Below, piece after piece: positions 1 through 6,755 of a stretch of 8,658 nucleotides of DNA. The DNA lies in assembly GCA_002281005.1 (NCBI GenBank), contig NCFD01000034.1:1-8658 (forward strand), written 5' to 3'. The position numbers and the translations under genes were made by a program. The notes under the pieces were generated by a model. It was not told the DNA's origin, did not search any database, and saw only the letters and a program-made list of their open reading frames with translations. Source of the DNA: Acidocella sp. 35-58-6 (GTDB lineage: Bacteria; Pseudomonadota; Alphaproteobacteria; Acetobacterales; Acetobacteraceae). Position 1 is the first letter of the stretch. Every line of letters starts with the position of its first letter.

Positions 1-848
1 AATTTTTGGAAATTCTGCGGGCCGATGGCGATCATCACCGGCAGGCCGATAGCCGACCACACCGAATACCGCCCCCCGACCCAATCCCAAAACCCGAAAA
101 TTTTCGATGGTGGGATACCAAATGAGGCAACCTTATCGAGCGCTGTCGACAGCGCTACGAAATGCGAGCTGACAGCGGCTTCTCCCAGTGCGTCAGCAAT
201 CCAGCGCCGAGCCGAATGGGCGTTGGTCATGGTTTCAATTGTGACGAAGGTTTTTGAGGCGATGATGAACAAAGTTCGTGCGGGGTTGAGCGTACGCAGA
301 GTATCAGTAAGATGAGCACCATCGACATTTGAGACAAAATGCAGACGCGGACCATCATGATACGGAGCCAATGCGCCGGTGACCATTACCGGGCCGAGGT
401 CAGAGCCGCCGATGCCGATACTCACGACGTCGGTGAAAGATTTACCGTCAGCGGCGGCTATCGCCCCAGACCGCACGCCATTTGAAAATTCGTAGAGTCT
501 GGCAAGTGTTTCACGCACCATGGGCATAATATCCGCGCCATCAAGCATAATGGGTGACGAGGACATGTTGCGGAGCGCGGTATGCAAGACAGCACGATTT
601 TCAGTGGTGTTGATCTTCTCACCGGCAAACATAGCATCGCGCTTGGCACCGACATCAGAGGCCATCGCCAAATTAAGAAGTGCCTGTAAACTCTCGCTGG
701 TCAGGCTAGTTTTTGAATAGTCCAGCAGCATATCCTCAAAGGATGCTGAAAATTCGTGATAACGGTTTGGATTATTTGCAAATAAATTGCGTATTGATTT
801 ATCATGCTGTTCAAACATCTGCAGTGCAGCCCAGGCGTTTTGGTTCAT
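1..848 (-). CDS. pgi: Glucose-6-phosphate isomerase, 5' part (cut by left window edge)
   Basis: This gene encodes the cytoplasmic enzyme that interconverts glucose-6-phosphate and fructose-6-phosphate. The frame reads open from ATG at 848-846 to the window edge, giving 282 residues plus two bases; E. coli Pgi has about 549, so roughly half is present. Visible motifs are [11 protein letters not shown] (about 83-93), the SIS-domain GIGGSDLGP (145-153), SKTFVTIET (198-206) and the family signature [14 protein letters not shown] (255-268), all collinear with E. coli Pgi. The catalytic Glu/His/Lys of the C-terminal half lie outside the window. The start overlaps the eda stop as ATGA, and an AGGA sits 9 nt upstream. 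It is the last operon gene visible; in an ED operon it would return fructose-6-phosphate to glucose-6-phosphate. GC is lower than in its neighbours (about 52%, and 40% over the first 120 coding bases). The identification is secure. Confidence 0.96.
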   Translation of the reverse strand, partial: MNQNAWAALQMFEQHDKSIRNLFANNPNRYHEFSASFEDMLLDYSKTSLTSESLQALLNLAMASDVGAKRDAMFAGEKINTTENRAVLHTALRNMSSSPIMLDGADIMPMVRETLARLYEFSNGVRSGAIAAADGKSFTDVVSIGIGGSDLGPVMVTGALAPYHDGPRLHFVSNVDGAHLTDTLRTLNPARTLFIIASKTFVTIETMTNAHSARRWIADALGEAAVSSHFVALSTALDKVASFGIPPSKIFGFWDWVGGRYSVWSAIGLPVMIAIGPQNFQK

Positions 849-1501
849 TTAAATTTATCCTGCCGGTGAATATGCAAACCTGCCGCTTGCTTTGCCGCCT
901 CAGTAATGGTCGTCCAGTGGGCAGCACCAATAATGGCGCGGCCAACCATCCAGGAACCGCCGACACAAATCACGTTCGGCAAATTTAAGTAACGCGGCGC
1001 GGATTCCACCGTAATGCCGCCAGTGGGGCAAAAGGTGAGTTGCGGCAGCGGAGAGGCGATCGCCGATAAAAACGCGGCGCCCCCAGCGGGTTCAGCCGGG
1101 AAAAACTTAGCGAACGTATAGCCACGTTCAATCAGCGCCATCGCCTCAGAGGCGGTCGAGACGCCAGGCAGCGGGGCAAGCCCAGCATCTGCCGCGGCAT
1201 CAGCCAAGGTTTTTGTGGTGCCTGGTGACACCGCAAAACGAGCACCCGCTTTGGCAGAAGCTACGTATTGCGCGGGCGTTAGCACCGTGCCGACCCCAAC
1301 AATCGCCTCCGGCACCTCGGCTGCAATTGCGCGGATTGCTTCCAAACCTAAAGATGTGCGCAGGGTAATTTCAATAACAGGCAGGCCCCCTGCTACCAAG
1401 GCTCGCGCCAGAGGCACCGCATGGGCAAGGTCGTCAATGATGACCACCGGAATGACCGGCGCGGCACCGAGAATTTCGGCTAGTCCATCTTGCAGGCTCA
1501 T
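845..1501 (-). CDS. eda: 2-keto-3-deoxy-6-phosphogluconate (KDPG) aldolase
   Basis: Class I aldolase that splits 2-keto-3-deoxy-6-phosphogluconate into pyruvate and glyceraldehyde-3-phosphate, the last step of the ED pathway. The 218-residue product matches the usual length of about 210 and forms a single TIM barrel. Visible motifs are PVIPVV (15-20), EITLRT (44-49) with the general base Glu44, GVGTVL (69-74), the Schiff-base Lys132 in AKFFPAE (131-137), FCPTGGI (157-163) and the phosphate-binding GGSW (181-184). The ATG at 1501-1499 overlaps the edd stop as ATGA, and only a weak GAAAG-like Shine-Dalgarno precedes it, so translation is probably coupled to edd. The 3' end overlaps the pgi start in the same way. 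Some homologues also cleave 4-hydroxy-2-oxoglutarate; the operon context makes KDPG the clear main substrate. Confidence 0.97.
   Translation of the reverse strand: MSLQDGLAEILGAAPVIPVVIIDDLAHAVPLARALVAGGLPVIEITLRTSLGLEAIRAIAAEVPEAIVGVGTVLTPAQYVASAKAGARFAVSPGTTKTLADAAADAGLAPLPGVSTASEAMALIERGYTFAKFFPAEPAGGAAFLSAIASPLPQLTFCPTGGITVESAPRYLNLPNVICVGGSWMVGRAIIGAAHWTTITEAAKQAAGLHIHRQDKFK
858..861 (-). promoter_or_regulatory. Ribosome binding site of pgi
   Basis: AGGA on the minus strand lies 9 nt before the pgi ATG, inside the last codons of eda. It supports starting pgi at 848 and translation coupled to eda through the ATGA overlap. Confidence 0.6.
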
Positions 1502-3324
1502 GCAGTTACTTTCGCAAATATGCTCGCACCCGTGTCGGCGGTGCTGACGATGTGACGGAAGGCGCCGAACAATTCCCGGCCTACGCCCGTTTGGTTAGCT
1601 GATAAGTCGGCCTGTACATGCGCACGTGCCGCCCATATGGCGGGGTCTACCAACACGGTCAGGTGGCCGTTGGTGCCATCAACACGAATGATATCGCCGT
1701 CACGAATTTTTCCAATCGCACCATCATCGGCAGCCTCTGGCGTGACATGAATGGCTGCCGGAACTTTACCTGAAGCGCCCGATAAGCGACCATCAGTGAC
1801 CAAGGCGATTTTGAAGCCTTTATCCTGCAACACACCCAGCGGCGGCATCAACTTGTGCAACTCCGGCATACCGTTGGCCTTCGGTCCCTGGAAGCGCACC
1901 ACCACAACCATATCGTGATAAAGCTCACCGGCCTTGAAGGCGGCTTGCACCTCGTCCTGGCTATGAAAAACCCTCGCAGGCGCCTCAATGATATGACGCT
2001 CCACCGCCACCGCCGAAGTTTTAATAACCGCACGCCCTAAATCGCCATCGAGCACCCGCAAGCCACCCGTTGGCTGGAATGGATTTTTAACACTGCGCAG
2101 CACGGCCTCATCGCCGCTCGCTGTGGCCGCTGGGAGCCATATCACGTCGCCTTGGGGGTTGAGCCTGGGCTCGGTTGCATAGGCGGCGAGCCCCTGCCCC
2201 GAAACCGTTTCTACGTCTTCATGCAATAGGCCAACACTGAGAAGTTCACGGATTACAAACCCCATGCCACCAGCAGCATGAAAATGATTCACATCCGCCG
2301 AGCCGTTAGGATAAATCCGGGTCAGTAGCGGCACCACTTCAGCGATATCAGAAATATCATCCCAGGTAAGTGCAATGCCACCCGCGGCGGCCATGGCGAG
2401 AAGATGCAACGTATGATTGGTTGAACCACCCGTGGCATGCAGCCCGACGATACCATTGACGAAGGCCTTTTCATCCAACAACGCGCCCACCGGTGAATAG
2501 TCGTTACCAGTCGCGGTCATCGCCATAACGCGTTTGGTGGCTGCGTTGGTTAACGCATCTCGCAGCGGCGTATTCGGGTTGATGAAGGCTGCACCAGGAA
2601 GATGCAGTCCCATTATTTCCATCATCATCTGGTTGGTGTTGGCGGTCCCATAAAAAGTGCAGGTGCCGGGGCCGTGGTATGATTTTGCTTCGGCTTCCAA
2701 TAAATCTGCCCGGCTGACTTTGCCTTCAGCATAAAGCTGCCGAATTTTAGATTTTTCATTGTTTGGCAAGCCTGATGTCATCGGCCCCGCGGGAATAAAC
2801 ATGGCCGGCAGGTGCCCAAAAGCGAGAGCGCCAATCACCAGCCCCGGCACAATTTTGTCGCAAATTCCCAAAAATGCCGCAGCATCAAATGTCTGGTGCG
2901 ATAATGCGACGGCGGTTGAAAGTGCGATCACATCGCGCGAAAACAGCGAAAGTTCCATTCCGGCTTCACCCTGCGTAATGCCATCACACATCGCAGGCAC
3001 ACCGCCGGCCACCATCGCCACGCCACCTGCTTCACGCGCTGCAGCGCGGATTAAATCAGGGAAGCGCTCATAAGGCTGGTGCGCCGAAAGCATGTCGTTA
3101 TAGGCGGTCACGATACCAAGACTTGCGCCGTTGCCTGAGCGCAGCACGGCTTTATCCCCCGGTGCGCAGGCAGCGAACCCATGGGCCTGATTGGCACAGC
3201 CCAACGCCTGACGATGCGGAGATGCACTGCCGGCAGCAGCGATACGCTGCAAATACGCGGTACGCGCTATTTTACTACGCGCAATAATCCGTTCAGTCAC
3301 CGCCTGTATGTGTGGATGAACCAT
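1498..3324 (-). CDS. edd: 6-phosphogluconate dehydratase
   Basis: Iron-sulfur dehydratase of the IlvD/Edd family that converts 6-phosphogluconate to KDPG, the committed ED step. At 608 residues it matches E. coli Edd (603) end to end. Visible motifs are [17 protein letters not shown] [14 protein letters not shown] (73-86), AMCDG (111-115), signature 1 [12 protein letters not shown] (155-166), [14 protein letters not shown] (219-232) and signature 2 [12 protein letters not shown] (507-518). Cys113, Cys155 and Cys222 are the candidate Fe-S cluster ligands. [17 protein letters not shown] (481-497) is the Edd-type C-terminal block, which separates it from dihydroxy-acid dehydratase IlvD. The start is well supported: the N-terminus aligns with E. 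coli Edd, and a GGAG lies 8 nt upstream. The pgl stop ends one base before the ATG, and the edd stop overlaps the eda start. The cluster makes this enzyme type typically oxygen sensitive. Confidence 0.98.
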   Translation of the reverse strand: MVHPHIQAVTERIIARSKIARTAYLQRIAAAGSASPHRQALGCANQAHGFAACAPGDKAVLRSGNGASLGIVTAYNDMLSAHQPYERFPDLIRAAAREAGGVAMVAGGVPAMCDGITQGEAGMELSLFSRDVIALSTAVALSHQTFDAAAFLGICDKIVPGLVIGALAFGHLPAMFIPAGPMTSGLPNNEKSKIRQLYAEGKVSRADLLEAEAKSYHGPGTCTFYGTANTNQMMMEIMGLHLPGAAFINPNTPLRDALTNAATKRVMAMTATGNDYSPVGALLDEKAFVNGIVGLHATGGSTNHTLHLLAMAAAGGIALTWDDISDIAEVVPLLTRIYPNGSADVNHFHAAGGMGFVIRELLSVGLLHEDVETVSGQGLAAYATEPRLNPQGDVIWLPAATASGDEAVLRSVKNPFQPTGGLRVLDGDLGRAVIKTSAVAVERHIIEAPARVFHSQDEVQAAFKAGELYHDMVVVVRFQGPKANGMPELHKLMPPLGVLQDKGFKIALVTDGRLSGASGKVPAAIHVTPEAADDGAIGKIRDGDIIRVDGTNGHLTVLVDPAIWAARAHVQADLSANQTGVGRELFGAFRHIVSTADTGASIFAKVTA

Positions 3325-3325
3325 G

Positions 3326-3994
3326 TTAAGGACTCCAAAATATTTCGGGCGCTGGCTGGCGTGCCAGCACCGCTGAAACCGGCATCGCGATCGTTAAATT
3401 TTCCAGTACCCGGCGCTTGGTTTCGCCTTCAATATGCAACGCCACATAATCCGCCGCTAAAAGCACCGGCAGTGTCAGCGTTATGCGAGGCTCAACAGCG
3501 GCCTCGGCTCGTAGCGATTCGACCAGGATGCCGGGCCCGGGTTCCAAGGCTTGCATCAGCCTGTCACCACCGGGGAAAAATGACGCGGTGTGACCGTCGG
3601 TTCCCATCCCGAGAACCACAGCGGCAAATGGCAAAGGCATTGCAGCCACCATGTTGTTTACCAACACACAACCTTCCTCAGGCGCTGGCGCATCGGTGAC
3701 CAGGGGCAGAAATCGCGCGCTGGCGGCGTGGCTTTTCAATAAGTGCCGACGCACCAAACCGGCGTTCGAGCGGGGCGAAGTTTCAGGCACCCAGCGATCA
3801 TCAACCAAGGTGATGGTGATGGCTGACCAATTCAAGTCCTTGGCGGAGAGAACATCAAAGAACCTTAATGGCGTGGTGCCGCCGGAAACCGCCAAAGCTG
3901 CCTGGCCGTCGCGTGAGATGCGGGCCAGCAAAGCACGGGAGACCGCATCAGCTAGCGCCTCTGCCAAAGCCTCGGAATTTGCAAAAGCTCTCAC
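3326..3994 (-). CDS. pgl: 6-phosphogluconolactonase (DevB type)
   Basis: Hydrolyses 6-phospho-D-glucono-1,5-lactone, the Zwf product, to 6-phosphogluconate. Member of the DevB/SOL family, related to glucosamine-6-phosphate isomerase folds. Three family blocks are present. Numbered from a TTG at 4012, they are SGGTTP (43-48), VDDRWVP (70-76) and [14 protein letters not shown] (135-148), plus [11 protein letters not shown] (82-92). I chose the GTG at 3994-3992 (222 aa), because it forms a 4-base GTGA overlap with the zwf stop, like the other junctions of this operon. The alternative TTG at 4012 adds MARRRH and a 22-bp overlap. Neither has a strong Shine-Dalgarno. Its place between zwf and edd is the pathway order. 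Function is secure from motifs and context; the start is not. Confidence 0.94.
   Translation of the reverse strand: MRAFANSEALAEALADAVSRALLARISRDGQAALAVSGGTTPLRFFDVLSAKDLNWSAITITLVDDRWVPETSPRSNAGLVRRHLLKSHAASARFLPLVTDAPAPEEGCVLVNNMVAAMPLPFAAVVLGMGTDGHTASFFPGGDRLMQALEPGPGILVESLRAEAAVEPRITLTLPVLLAADYVALHIEGETKRRVLENLTIAMPVSAVLARQPAPEIFWSP
3333..3336 (-). promoter_or_regulatory. Ribosome binding site of edd
   Basis: GGAG on the minus strand, 8 nt before the edd ATG, lies within the last codons of pgl (pgl stop TAA, one base, then ATG). It is the best Shine-Dalgarno match in the ED operon. Confidence 0.7.
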
Positions 3995-5520
3995 GTGCCG
4001 CCGTCTAGCCAAGTACGGCCATCACGCTCGATCAGTGCAATTGCCGCTGAAGGCCCCCAGGTTCCAGCCGTGTAGGGCTTCGGAACTTCATTAGATTCAC
4101 TCCAGGCATTCAAAATCGGATCGATCCATATCCAGGCGGCCTCAACCTCATCGCGCCGCATGAACAATGTCTGGTCGCCGCGTACAACATCCAGCACCAG
4201 TCGTTCATAAGCGTCGGGGTTGCGTACTTGAAAGGTGGTGGCGAAGCTCATGTCCAATGGCACTTGGCGCAACCGCATGCCGCCGGGGCCTGGGTCTTTG
4301 GTCATCAGCCATAGTTTTACGCCTTCGTCAGGCTGCAAGCGGATGACAAGCCGGTTTGCCACGATCGTGCCGGCCTGTTCATCGAAAACCGAATGCGGAA
4401 TGGGCCGGAATGCGATGACAATTTCCGAAACACGCTCGGCCAGGCGCTTACCGGTCCGCAGATAAAACGGCACGCCCGCCCAGCGCCAATTTTCAATTTC
4501 GGCTTTCAGCGCCACGAAGGTTTCAGTGGTGCTGGTATCTGCGCCCAATTCATCGAGATATCCCGGCACCGCGCCTCCCGCCGAGGCGCCAGCGCGATAT
4601 TGTCCGCGTACCACCGTATGGGTGGAGAGCGCATCGCCAACCGGTTTAAGCGCACGCAGTACCTTTAGCTTTTCATCACGCACGGCGTCGGCATTTAGCC
4701 GTGCCGGAGGTTCCATGGCCACCAGGCACAGCAACTGCAAAATGTGATTCTGCACCATGTCGCGTAGCGCACCTGCGGTATCATAGTAACCCGCCCTGCC
4801 CTCAACGCCCAGGCTCTCCGCGACGGTAATTTGCACATGGTCAATATGGGCTGCATTCCACAACGGCTCAAACAAACCATTGGCAAAACGCAACGCCATT
4901 AAGTTCTGCACGGCTTCCTTACCGAGGTAATGATCGATACGATACACGCGGTCTTCAGGGAAAACCTTGCCAACATCCTCATTAACCAGCCGCGCTGAGT
5001 CCAAATCCTTGCCAATCGGCTTTTCCACCACCACCCGCGCATTTTTATGGGCCAGGCCAAACCGGCCCAGGCGCTCACAGATAGGGCCGAACAAGGCCGG
5101 CCCGGTGGCCAGATAAAATACCTGCACCCGGCCGGGAAGCTCATGCAGCACCGCAGCCAGTTCCTCCCATCCCACATCACTGTCAGCTTGCGCGGAAACG
5201 TAGCGCAACCGCTCAATGAAGCGTTCCACATCTGCCTCCGAGCGCTCGTCAGCCGGAACATGGTCCAGCACCGCTTGGCGCGCCATGGCAATGTAGGCGG
5301 CCTCGCTCAGCGGCCCGCGTGAGACACCGACGATGGTGGCATCGCGTGGCAATTGTCCGGCAACATCGCGCTGAAACATAGCGGGGATCAATTTGCGGCG
5401 TGCCAAATCTCCGGTGGCACCAAACACCACGAGCACAAACGCAACAACAGGGATCACACGGCTGGTCATCATGGGTCGAACGCTTTCAAAATTCCGGTCC
5501 GCTCCGGCAGGCCGCGCCAT
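3991..5520 (-). CDS. zwf: Glucose-6-phosphate 1-dehydrogenase
   Basis: Oxidises glucose-6-phosphate to 6-phosphogluconolactone with NAD(P)+, the entry to the ED and oxidative pentose-phosphate routes. From the ATG at 5520 it has 509 residues (E. coli 491). The N-terminal Rossmann domain begins with FGATGDLARRKL (33-44). EKPIGKD (166-172) follows. The substrate and active-site block is RIDHYLGKE (194-202). His259 in QNHILQ is the expected catalytic base and Asp196 its likely partner. WRWAGVPFYLRTGKRL (345-360) and the C-terminal YTAGTWGP (483-490) also match the family. Residues 1-16 precede a double Met (17, 18; codons at 5472 and 5469) and are not needed for the fold, so the true start may be 5472 or 5469. 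No start has a clear Shine-Dalgarno. It is the first gene of the operon, behind an AT-rich promoter-like region. Cofactor preference cannot be read with confidence. Confidence 0.97.
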   Translation of the reverse strand: MARPAGADRNFESVRPMMTSRVIPVVAFVLVVFGATGDLARRKLIPAMFQRDVAGQLPRDATIVGVSRGPLSEAAYIAMARQAVLDHVPADERSEADVERFIERLRYVSAQADSDVGWEELAAVLHELPGRVQVFYLATGPALFGPICERLGRFGLAHKNARVVVEKPIGKDLDSARLVNEDVGKVFPEDRVYRIDHYLGKEAVQNLMALRFANGLFEPLWNAAHIDHVQITVAESLGVEGRAGYYDTAGALRDMVQNHILQLLCLVAMEPPARLNADAVRDEKLKVLRALKPVGDALSTHTVVRGQYRAGASAGGAVPGYLDELGADTSTTETFVALKAEIENWRWAGVPFYLRTGKRLAERVSEIVIAFRPIPHSVFDEQAGTIVANRLVIRLQPDEGVKLWLMTKDPGPGGMRLRQVPLDMSFATTFQVRNPDAYERLVLDVVRGDQTLFMRRDEVEAAWIWIDPILNAWSESNEVPKPYTAGTWGPSAAIALIERDGRTWLDGGT

Positions 5521-5558
5521 AACCGGTACAGGCTACACCGCTCACGATGCAAGCAAAC

Positions 5559-5589
5559 CTTATAATATATCATGATTTCAATTAGTTAA
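5559..5589 (-). promoter_or_regulatory. Candidate promoter of the zwf-pgl-edd-eda-pgi operon
   Basis: This is the most AT-rich stretch in the window, within a high-GC background. On the minus strand, TTAACT (5589-5584) could serve as a -35 box, followed 16 nt later by TATTAT (5567-5562). TATAAG (5564-5559) is an overlapping alternative -10 with a 19-nt spacer. A transcript would start near 5550, about 30 nt before the first zwf ATG and about 80 nt before the double Met. The boxes are imperfect, and alphaproteobacterial promoters often deviate from consensus, so this is a prediction only. Confidence 0.4.
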
Positions 5590-5592
5590 TTG
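5579..5592. repeat. Short inverted repeat, possible operator upstream of zwf
   Basis: CAATTA-GT-TAATTG is a palindrome with perfect 6-bp arms around a 2-base centre. It overlaps the candidate -35 box of zwf, a position fitting a repressor operator. A second, perfect 8-bp palindrome ATCATGAT lies beside it at 5569-5576. No regulator gene is in the window, and the sequence does not resemble a HexR-type site that I could name. AT-rich palindromes of this size also arise by chance. Confidence 0.35.
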
Positions 5593-5738
5593 CATCCGGC
5601 CATCCCCCGCCGAGGTCTGCACATCAATCATGCCGCGATTGAGGCTCAGCCGCGCAACTGGTGATCTAGGTTGACCCATGGGATTATGGTTTATCACCTC
5701 ACAGCCCCCTGCGGCCATGCGCGAGGGAATTTTGACAT

Positions 5739-5744
5739 AAAGGA
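5739..5744 (+). promoter_or_regulatory. Ribosome binding site deciding the GTG start at 5753
   Basis: AAAGGA lies 8 nt before the GTG at 5753. An in-frame TAA at 5738-5740 overlaps it, so no upstream extension is possible. This fixes GTG as the start of the following dehydrogenase. Confidence 0.75.
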
Positions 5745-5752
5745 TAAATATT

Positions 5753-6700
5753 GTGCCTGAAAAAGCCAAAAATGTCGCGATCGTGGGGGCCGGTCTGGTG
5801 GGGGCCGGTTGGGCCGTGGTGTTTGCCCGCGCTGGGCACAAAGTGAAGGTTTATGACGCGAGCGAGGCCACACGGTTGGGCCTGCAGGCGCACCTTGGTG
5901 CCTCACTCGAAGCCTTGAATCGCCATGGTTTAGTGACCGAGACGCCCGCTGCGATCAATACCCGGATACAGATTGTTGAGACCTTGCCGCAAGCGGTCGC
6001 TGATGCTGATTATATCCAGGAGTCGGTTTTTGAGCAGTTGGAACTCAAGCAGGCGGTCTCAGCGGAAATTGAACAGGCAATGGCCTCGCATGCCGTGGTG
6101 GGAAGCTCCACATCAGGATTTTCCGGCTCATCCTTCATGGCGAACCTCACCCGTCGCACGCAGTTTTTGGTGGTGCACCCGGTTAATCCGCCGCAAGTCA
6201 TCCCGGTTGTTGAAATTGTGCCAACGCCCTGGACCAATCCGCAGGTGGTTGGCGAGGTGCGCAGCTTCATGCAGGCCATTGGCCAGGTGCCCGTGGTACT
6301 GAACAAGGAAATTGATGGATTTATTTTAAACCGGCTGCAAGGCGCCTTGCTGGATGAAGCCTGGAAGTTGTTTGAGGAAGGGTATGCAACCGCCGCTGAC
6401 ATCGATGCCACGGTCTCTGAGGGGCTCGGGCTGCGCTGGGCTTTCATGGGGCCGTTCGAGACCATTGATTTGAATGCACCGCGCGGCATTGAGGACTACG
6501 CGCAGCGATTTAGCGGCATGTACCAACGCCTAGCGTCGCTGCGGCATGAGGCCGGTGCGTGGCCGAAAGAAACCATCGACCGGGCAACCGCCGAATGCCG
6601 GTCAACACTTCCGGTTGAGGGCCTGACCGCACGGCGCCAATGGCGCGATGAGCGGTTGATGGCGTTGATTGCTCATAAAAAACAGCAGCCGAAAGGCTGA
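5753..6700 (+). CDS. 3-hydroxyacyl-CoA dehydrogenase family protein, lambda-crystallin / L-gulonate 3-dehydrogenase type
   Basis: NAD-dependent dehydrogenase that should oxidise a 3-hydroxy acid or its CoA ester to the 3-oxo compound in the cytoplasm. At 315 residues it matches lambda-crystallin (CRYL1, about 319). The N-terminal Rossmann fold has GAGLVGAGW (12-20), and Asp35 after the second strand favours NAD over NADP. Next come SSTS (118-121), the catalytic His142 in HPVNPP, and Glu154 twelve residues later, the spacing of the family His-Glu dyad. GFILNRLQ (189-196) opens the all-helical C-terminal domain, and TARRQWRDE (292-300) is close to the CRYL1 C-terminus. HPVNPP rather than HFFNP sets it apart from classical 3-hydroxybutyryl-CoA dehydrogenases. 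It starts with GTG behind a good Shine-Dalgarno and is followed after 55 bp by gabD. Family membership is firm; L-gulonate as substrate is only the nearest characterised precedent. Confidence 0.9.
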   Translation: MPEKAKNVAIVGAGLVGAGWAVVFARAGHKVKVYDASEATRLGLQAHLGASLEALNRHGLVTETPAAINTRIQIVETLPQAVADADYIQESVFEQLELKQAVSAEIEQAMASHAVVGSSTSGFSGSSFMANLTRRTQFLVVHPVNPPQVIPVVEIVPTPWTNPQVVGEVRSFMQAIGQVPVVLNKEIDGFILNRLQGALLDEAWKLFEEGYATAADIDATVSEGLGLRWAFMGPFETIDLNAPRGIEDYAQRFSGMYQRLASLRHEAGAWPKETIDRATAECRSTLPVEGLTARRQWRDERLMALIAHKKQQPKG

Positions 6701-6718
6701 CTTATCGTCCACGGCTGC
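6685..6718 (+). other. Two mutually exclusive RNA hairpins between the dehydrogenase gene and gabD
   Basis: At the end of the upstream gene, CAGCC-GAAA-GGCTG (6686-6699) forms a 5-bp stem closed by a GNRA tetraloop that includes the first two bases of the TGA stop. The same 5' arm, extended to GCAGCCG (6685-6691), can instead pair with CGGCTGC (6712-6718) over 7 bp. No T-run follows, so it does not look like an intrinsic terminator. It might stabilise mRNA or tune expression of the two genes, or be chance. Confidence 0.35.
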
Positions 6719-6742
6719 CTATGTTCACCCCATCGTTAAACG

Positions 6743-6747
6743 AAGGA
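6743..6747 (+). promoter_or_regulatory. Ribosome binding site deciding the gabD start
   Basis: AAGGA lies 8 nt before the ATG at 6756. It rules in that ATG over the TTG at 6669, which would overlap the upstream gene and add 29 residues unlike the family. Confidence 0.75.
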
Positions 6748-6755
6748 CCCGCATC

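Noticed and set aside
3181..3699. 172-codon open frame on the plus strand over the edd/pgl junction
   Set aside because: It is antisense to two confidently identified genes, crosses their boundary, has no recognisable motif and no credible ribosome binding site.
5661..5697. GTGAT...ATCAC dyad and CCCATGGG palindrome in the intergenic region
   Set aside because: The 5-bp arms are 27 nt apart and the spacing does not fit a CRP-like site. TTGACC at 5671 has no -10 at proper distance. I consider it chance.
5732..5737. Perfect TTGACA, the consensus -35 hexamer, upstream of the GTG at 5753
   Set aside because: A -10 box at normal spacing would fall inside the coding sequence, with no match there. 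Transcription from it would also lose the clear ribosome binding site.
5578..5841. 87-codon minus-strand frame covering the divergent intergenic region
   Set aside because: It starts inside the opposite-strand dehydrogenase gene, no ribosome binding site was noticed, its translation is rich in Pro, Ala and Arg, and it runs across the likely zwf regulatory region.
6010..6489. 159-codon minus-strand open frame inside the lambda-crystallin-like gene
   Set aside because: Antisense shadow of a strongly conserved coding region; low-complexity, Ser/Thr-rich translation with no motif.
6669..6755. Upstream TTG start for gabD adding 29 residues
   Set aside because: It overlaps the end of the previous gene and lacks a Shine-Dalgarno. 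The ATG at 6756 has AAGGA at 8 nt and matches the family N-terminus.
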